A DNA stretch of 64,000 bases from contig OZ176057.1 in the NCBI GenBank assembly GCA_964247055.1, positions 3,906,001-3,970,000 on the forward strand, read 5' to 3'. A program made the position numbers and the translations under genes. Source of the stretch: Paragordius varius. Lineage: Eukaryota > Nematomorpha. The first letter of the stretch is position 1. Each line of letters starts with the position of its first letter. The notes beneath the pieces are model-generated. The model ran no database searches and was not told the origin of the DNA. It saw only the letters and a program-made list of their open reading frames with translations. This document shows positions 59,101 to 64,000 of this stretch, piece after piece.

Positions 59101-62100
59101 TATTGGGGTTCAAACTGGAGGCATTATTTATATTTGCCGACATTTGTTGATTTAGCATAAAATTAACGGATCCAACTGTGTTTTGAGGAGCCATCATCAT
59201 AGAATTTGAATCATTTTGTGATTTCCAAAGATTTGTTCCTACATGAACATATATAAAGAATGAAGAAGTCCTATTTTTATAACAGGTATTTAATTTAAAA
59301 TATTAAAATGTATTAGTTTTTATTGGTATCATTTAGGCAAAGGAAGGAAGAATTAATATATCCCTATATAATTTGTGCATCTTTATACAAAAAAAACGGC
59401 CTTGACTATATAAAGGGATTATAAGGGTCATTCATAGGTGTAGAGGTGGTCCGCAATTACCTGGTAATGTATGCCTAAGAATAATACAGAGTAATAACTG
59501 CTAAATAACTGTATTGACGCTTTAAAATTCATAATAATCGATTCTAGCAAGATAATTGTAAAAAACAATGATGAAAATAAAATTTAAAGGTTAATAAAAG
59601 TTTAAAAAATAATGTATACGAAAAAAAACCCACTCATGACCATAGCAATAAAATTATCAAATACCCAAAGTGTTTGGATCAAAACTGCAAACAGCTGTTG
59701 ATGAGGTGTTGATACACGAAGAGGAACCCATATTCCTAACAGCAGTCGTCGGACCGGAAGCAAATGTCAAAGTTTCCTCATCATCGCCACACATATCCCA
59801 CGAGGTGTCCTGTTTGATTGGGATACGGCCCCAACCATTCGTTGTGTTTATAAATTGGCGAATTAGTTCGTCATTAACACCGCCGCCAGTTTCTCTCGAT
59901 TTTTCCGCGACATTTGTGTTTGTATTTGAATCAAAACTATTTACATTATTTGGTGTATTTGTGTTTGCATTTAAATTAGTAATGTCCGTTGGATATATCG
60001 TCTGCTGTGGTAATTGGTGAGGAAATGTATCGTCTGACGCAGTCGGTATTCGTGGTTGTTTTGTAAATCTATCTTCAACTTGATTGCCATTATTCATGTT
60101 ATTGCAATTATTATTACTAATATTATTATTGGAAATGTTGGGATTGCCAAAATTCTCACCAAAATGTGCGGAAGATAGGCCACTAGACCCAGATCTCAAC
60201 CCCAAGAATTCCGATGTGTTGCTTTTGTTATTTGAAGAAGCATTGGCATTTGCAGCCCATAAAGAAGTTCCTGTTATGTCCCGGTCATCATCTGAAACAG
60301 CGGTTGCTTTCATTTTTGTCATCGGTTCTGCCATCGCAGCGCCTGCAATAGCGCTTGAAAAACTTTTATTTGTGCTTGCGTTTGATGGCGTATGACTGGC
60401 AGAATTTTGGGTAGCATCACCACGGAAACCGCTACCGATGGAATTCCATTTATCATAATTGTTCCCAGTGTTCGGATAATTTGACGAAACTTTATTAACC
60501 AATCCACCACCCATTATGGAATCATTCATGTTTGTTCCATCTAAAGATGATGGACTAAACACATCATCAAAAGATTGTGCATTAATATTTCCAGTTTCGC
60601 TAGAATTCCCATTAAATGTATTATTATAAGGTGGAAATAACCGGTTTTCAAACCCCGACAAAAGGGACGATGACCCAGAAGGCGTTGATTTGTAATCAAA
60701 GGCCGAGGTCCCATCGCGACCCCCGAAAAAAGAATTCGTTGTCATATCACCCATTTTATTTAATGTAGCATTATTGGCATTTTTTGTATTGTTATAATTA
60801 TTGTTATTTTGGATCACAGACGTAGATGATTGAGTATTAAAATTATTATAATTAATATTGTGACTATTATCAAAATTACCAATACTACCTTTATTACCTA
60901 ATGTTTTTGGTGGGGGGAAGGGATTAAAACCCGCTGATGAGTTGTTGTTACAATCATCATTTACATTATTAATATTGGACGTGAGACTATTGTCACTAGT
61001 ATTTTTCCAAATGCTTTCAATATTATCACCTAATAGAGCGCCCATATTAAACATGGACGACAAGGAAGAGTTTGTATTATGGTGTTGTTGGTTTGTAATA
61101 TGGGAACTGTTTGTGACCATGTTAGAAAAAGAATCAAACTTCTTTCCAAATGCGCCACCACCACCACCATTAATACCAAGATTCGCTGAGGAAGAAACAG
61201 CAGTTGCGTTGTGGTTGCTGTTCCAAAATGCTGCACTATCACTGTTACCCGGAGTTGCCCCTGGCAACAGATTGGGTAAATTGTTGTGTGCCCAAAGCCC
61301 ATTCTTTACCCCAAATTTGGAAGAATGATTGAGATTATTGTTGGTAAAATTGTTTGGATTCGAATTGTTGTTAAGAAGCAAGTTTCCAGCCCCAGACATA
61401 CCATGGTGATGATGTTGATTATTTGTGTTCATCAGCATGCCTAAATTGAAAACATTAAAATTAATATCGTTAACATAAAGGAAACAAAAACTTAATGAAA
61501 ATTTTGACTTACCACAAAAAACTTAAACACTAACATAAATTCAAAGTTTTATAAATTATCATATGGGATATTTGATAGCCAATGTCGCAAAATAGCAAAT
61601 TTAGTGTTATTATTTTGTAGAAAAGGTGATCCTGATAAGAGGAAACACACAGCTATATCTGCAATCAATACCAATAATATTTAATATAGTTTAAAACAAT
61701 AATGTTCACTGCTCTTAAAAGGGTGATGCTAACAACAAAGGCAAGTTTGAACATCATTTTTTAACAAAAGAAAAGTGAAATAAATCGCGTCAGAATACAT
61801 TTTTTAAAACTTGATAGTCCATTACCAACTTCTATTTTATGGAAAAACAAATATTTTGCTTTAATAAAAATTTGTTTTTGATATGTATAATAAACCTTGG
61901 TGTCCGGCACCCATACTTCCCTGCAACAGTATATTGTTGTGGTTGTTTAAATTGGAACCACCGGCCGTCATATTGCCATTATTATTCATTCTAGCATTAG
62001 GAGCGTTAAGACTGTTTGAATTATTTAAATTTGCACCGCCGGTCACCAATGGCATAGGTGGCGGAATCCCGGGTGGAAGATGATTAAATGAATTTTGATA

Positions 62101-62722
62101 CATATTGCCTGGAAAAAAATATATATATTTCAGTTCCAGCAACGAAAAAAACACCAAAATTAACGTTATTAAATTTAATGTTGTAAAAAAAATAACGGCA
62201 AGCAAGTTTAAGATGATGTTTACATCGAATTCCCGAAACATGCGCCTAGAAAACTAAACTGGGCATATTTTACTAAACCGAAATTAAATAAATACGTTCG
62301 TTTAAAGACACATTATTCAAATTTTAAGTTGAATAAATGATTATACCTTGTTGCTGTCCTGTTCCGCCGGCACCAACGAGCGGTAATCCCGGTGGCGGCG
62401 GTGGAGGCAAAAGCGGGTGATGGGGACCTCCTCCCTGTCCCTGTTGATGTGGTTGTTGGGATGAAGATGCTCCTGAATGATGATGAGGGTGATACTTCAA
62501 ATGGGGCGGAGGCATGCCCATAGGGTGGAATGGGGGCGGCACACACGGTGGTGGAATCATATGGTGATGGGGATGGTGGTGGTGATAAGGAGGAAGCGGC
62601 ATGGGTGGATGATGGGGTAAAATCCCACCCGTCGCACCACCGGTTTGAGAAGATGCCGCTGCCGCCGATGATGTATTGGCATTGTTGGAAGATGGTGGTA
62701 GGGGGGCTACTAAAGGCCACAT
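52298..62722 (-). CDS. TNRC6/gawky-like: Probable GW182/TNRC6-family protein, 10 exons, ~1,697 aa
   Basis: Exons in transcript order: 62722-62347, 62108-61896, 61440-59665, 59238-59098, 58749-58513, 58199-57760, 56022-55776, 55149-54708, 53794-53199, 52923-52298; all phases agree. GW182 proteins bridge Argonaute to the deadenylation machinery in miRNA silencing through Trp in Gly/Ser/Asn-rich disordered sequence. Seen here: GWGRIPIKQDTSWD (~732-745), and GTSLWAANA, GTNLWKSQND, GIGVWKSVEA, GTDIWARNV, NGLWAHN, ESIWKNT, SMYWNPN. The first exon is Pro/His/Gly-rich and GC-richer; the rest is dominated by Asn runs. The last exon has the only helix-rich segment (REALELLASQNAAFFEEFL...LQAILIELVMKKRKQQ). 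I see no RRM, UBA or clear PAM2 motif, so it may be a reduced GW182 or another Asn-rich protein. The joint 54708/53794 is the least certain (donor AA|GTTTGT; TTT|GTAATT is possible with another acceptor). The ATG at 62722 could instead be intron sequence before a TTTAG acceptor at ~62711. Confidence 0.65.
53982..54650. mobile_element. hAT-like MITE, copy 2, in a GW182 intron
   Basis: CTAGGGTTGTGCATTTGACTG at the left; internal blocks as in copy 1 (TTGCGTTCCACTAATAATG, TTTTGCCACATTCTTGTGG). GGTCATGACCATTTTG near the left pairs with AAATGACCATGGTC near the right. The extreme right end is lost. It lies ~60 bp beyond the donor of exon 8. Confidence 0.7.
55185..55455. mobile_element. Type-A MITE
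   Basis: TATAT-ACCATTTAAACGATTAAAATTC at the left; TTTAGGGTGAATTTGAATTA, TAAAAGGTATATA at the right, few units. It begins 35 bp upstream of GW182 exon 8, after a (TA)n tract at 55160-55184. Confidence 0.8.
56240..56580. mobile_element. Type-A MITE
   Basis: TAT-ACCATTTACAATTCAAATTCACCC at the left with four units; mixed-orientation units near 56510-56560 and TCTAAATGGAATATA at the right. In GW182 intron 6, preceded by a (TA)n tract at 56159-56187. Confidence 0.85.
57055..57290. mobile_element. Type-C unit remnants
   Basis: Scattered CTTAAAAACTTCAAGTTGGT, CAAGTTGGTCCCTAAACATATC and ACACTTCAAGTTGGCCCTTAAAC pieces match the left-arm unit of the type-C element. Neither terminus is seen. Confidence 0.45.
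57375..57712. repeat. Inverted-repeat element
   Basis: GGCCATGGTGCACGAGTAA (57448) pairs with TTATTCGTGCACCATGGCC (57617), and outer blocks AAAGAATATTTGTAGTAAAG / TTTCACACAAATATTTTT extend the pairing. AT-rich centre, no coding. It ends ~48 bp from the GW182 exon 6 donor. Confidence 0.6.
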
Positions 62723-64000
62723 TTCAATATATTTCCCAAGAAAAAAAGTTTATCTTAAAAAGAATTAAATGCTGAATGAAGAAAGACTAATGTTTGCGTA
62801 TTTGTGTGTGTGTGATAGAATAAGTTTATAAACGAGAGATGCTAATTATTATTGCAAACATAAAAGAGTTGTTAGTTGTCAATGATACTCTGAGAAATTT
62901 TTTGGTTTCACGGCTATTATAACTAAGAAGTATCATCCATTATATGATGGCCAGGAAAAAATGCAACCAAGGGTAACCGGAATCTATGTAATATACTTTA
63001 ATGAGAATGATAATAAAATGCAGCTTTCACTTAATAATTGAGATATTTGAAGAGTACAAGACCAAACTAAATGTTTAAATTTTGAGCCATATACTATATT
63101 TGGTGGGTATTAATAAGGAACCAGAATATTTATGTGAGATGGTGGGTTCCGTCTTGTTTGGTAAATTTATTGATATAAACCGCTACAGATGTCGTTAAAG
63201 ATAGAATGAGAATATCCGATTATATTTTGAGGAGCTGGGATGTAAAGAAAAATTATAATAATTTTGAATAGATATGGACTTTGGATTCAGGAATATGTTA
63301 AATAGGTAACTCTGTATTGAAAACCAATAATGTAAATCGCAAAATCCACACGATTTATGAGCAATTGGGTATTATATCAATAGGTGAAGCAAGATAAGAT
63401 TTGATATTTTTTAGAATTTTTTAATATAAAGAAATAATTAAGTGCATTAAAGAACTTGATCCCTGTGCTAAATTGGAGAGAATATGGAATCAGAATATAT
63501 TAATTTTTATATATAACAAGATACTTCGAATATGTTATAAAAACTTGGGGATAAGGTATAAATATAATGGATATTATAGAATATTTTAAATATACCAAAT
63601 ATATGTTGGTTTAGAATGCACATAAAATGATAAAAACACAGTAAAAGCTTTAAAATGAGAATTAAAATGTCGGATCTATCTCAGTAAATCAATTGAATGA
63701 ATGTATGCACATAACGTCTATGTATAAAAAAAAACTAGTTTATGCGTAGAAAAAATACTAATGTTTTACACTCTGTTATATAACTTTTTGTATAATAAAA
63801 ATATAATTTTTTTTATTTTATTATAAATATTGGACAAGATTATATTTTCAATAAAGTAACAGAAAATAATATAAAATGTATGAAATATCGATTTTTTTAC
63901 ACGCCAAATATAGGCTACATTGGTTATATAATATATTTTATAGTATATGAATAATAATATTTCTCCTTGAAAAAAAACAACAAATAATAATGATATATAC
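62723..64000. other. 5' flank of the GW182-like gene, no gene seen
   Basis: AT-rich, without type-A or type-B elements. It contains a short GTGTGTGTG run at ~62802. Promoter or non-coding 5' exons are expected here but cannot be placed. Confidence 0.4.

Noticed and set aside
59670-62083. Plus-strand frames of 60-130 codons opposite the GW182-like exons
   Set aside because: Antisense shadows of Asn-rich coding exons, with hydrophobic low-complexity products and no splice logic.
1-64000. Retrovirus, LTR element or Polinton copies
   Set aside because: No paired LTRs and no capsid, integrase or DNA polymerase B pieces were recognised; the retroelement fragments present are of LINE type.

Overview
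The window is very AT-rich nuclear DNA from an animal. Genes are split by short to very long GT-AG introns and the standard code fits every reconstructed exon. A GW182/TNRC6-like protein points to Metazoa. First introns of 29 and 31 bp beside later introns of more than 1 kb, and Asn-rich proteins, would suit a flatworm or another AT-rich invertebrate, but I cannot fix the phylum. No bacterial genes, CRISPR array, tRNA or rRNA was seen.

Layout. (1) 1785-6317 (+): 3' part of a rhodopsin-type GPCR (end of ECL2, TM5, a ~340-residue third intracellular loop, TM6, TM7, tail). (2) 10422-11028 (-): one unrecognised coding exon or orphan ORF. (3) 15374-28798 (-): complete 14-exon sorting nexin of the SNX1/SNX2 (Vps5, retromer SNX-BAR) class, 569 aa. 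(4) 29010-41608 (+): complete 14-exon ERO1 ER thiol oxidase, 535 aa. Genes 3 and 4 are head to head, with 211 bp between start codons. (5) 52298-62722 (-): 10-exon, ~1,697-aa Asn-rich protein with many GTxxW/GWG motifs, a probable GW182/TNRC6 orthologue (miRNA silencing). All exon phases were checked by hand and join in frame; the only loose joint is noted in gene 5. The genes act in separate processes (signalling, endosomal sorting, ER oxidative folding, miRNA silencing); only the SNX/ERO1 pair has an arrangement suggesting shared control.

The space between exons is filled by small DNA elements. The dominant group (18 type-A copies, plus types C and D) ends in ACCATTT...AAATGGT next to TA, and its terminal inverted repeats are themselves tandem arrays of a 21-bp unit, with a different unit sequence in each type. 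A second common family (B) is a TA-flanked CAGTAAAAAT...ATTTTTACTG palindrome of Tc1/mariner type. There are also hAT-like MITEs (one nested at the centre of the type-D element), a probable non-autonomous Helitron, two decayed LINEs and several large palindromes.

The most unusual structure is in SNX and ERO1: at five exons (plus one single-copy case) the segment spanning one splice site and the adjoining 35-75 bp of exon is tandemly repeated 3-8 times into the neighbouring intron, giving ladders of decoy splice junctions. I regard these ladders and the 21-bp-phased element ends as the best candidates for undescribed biology here.
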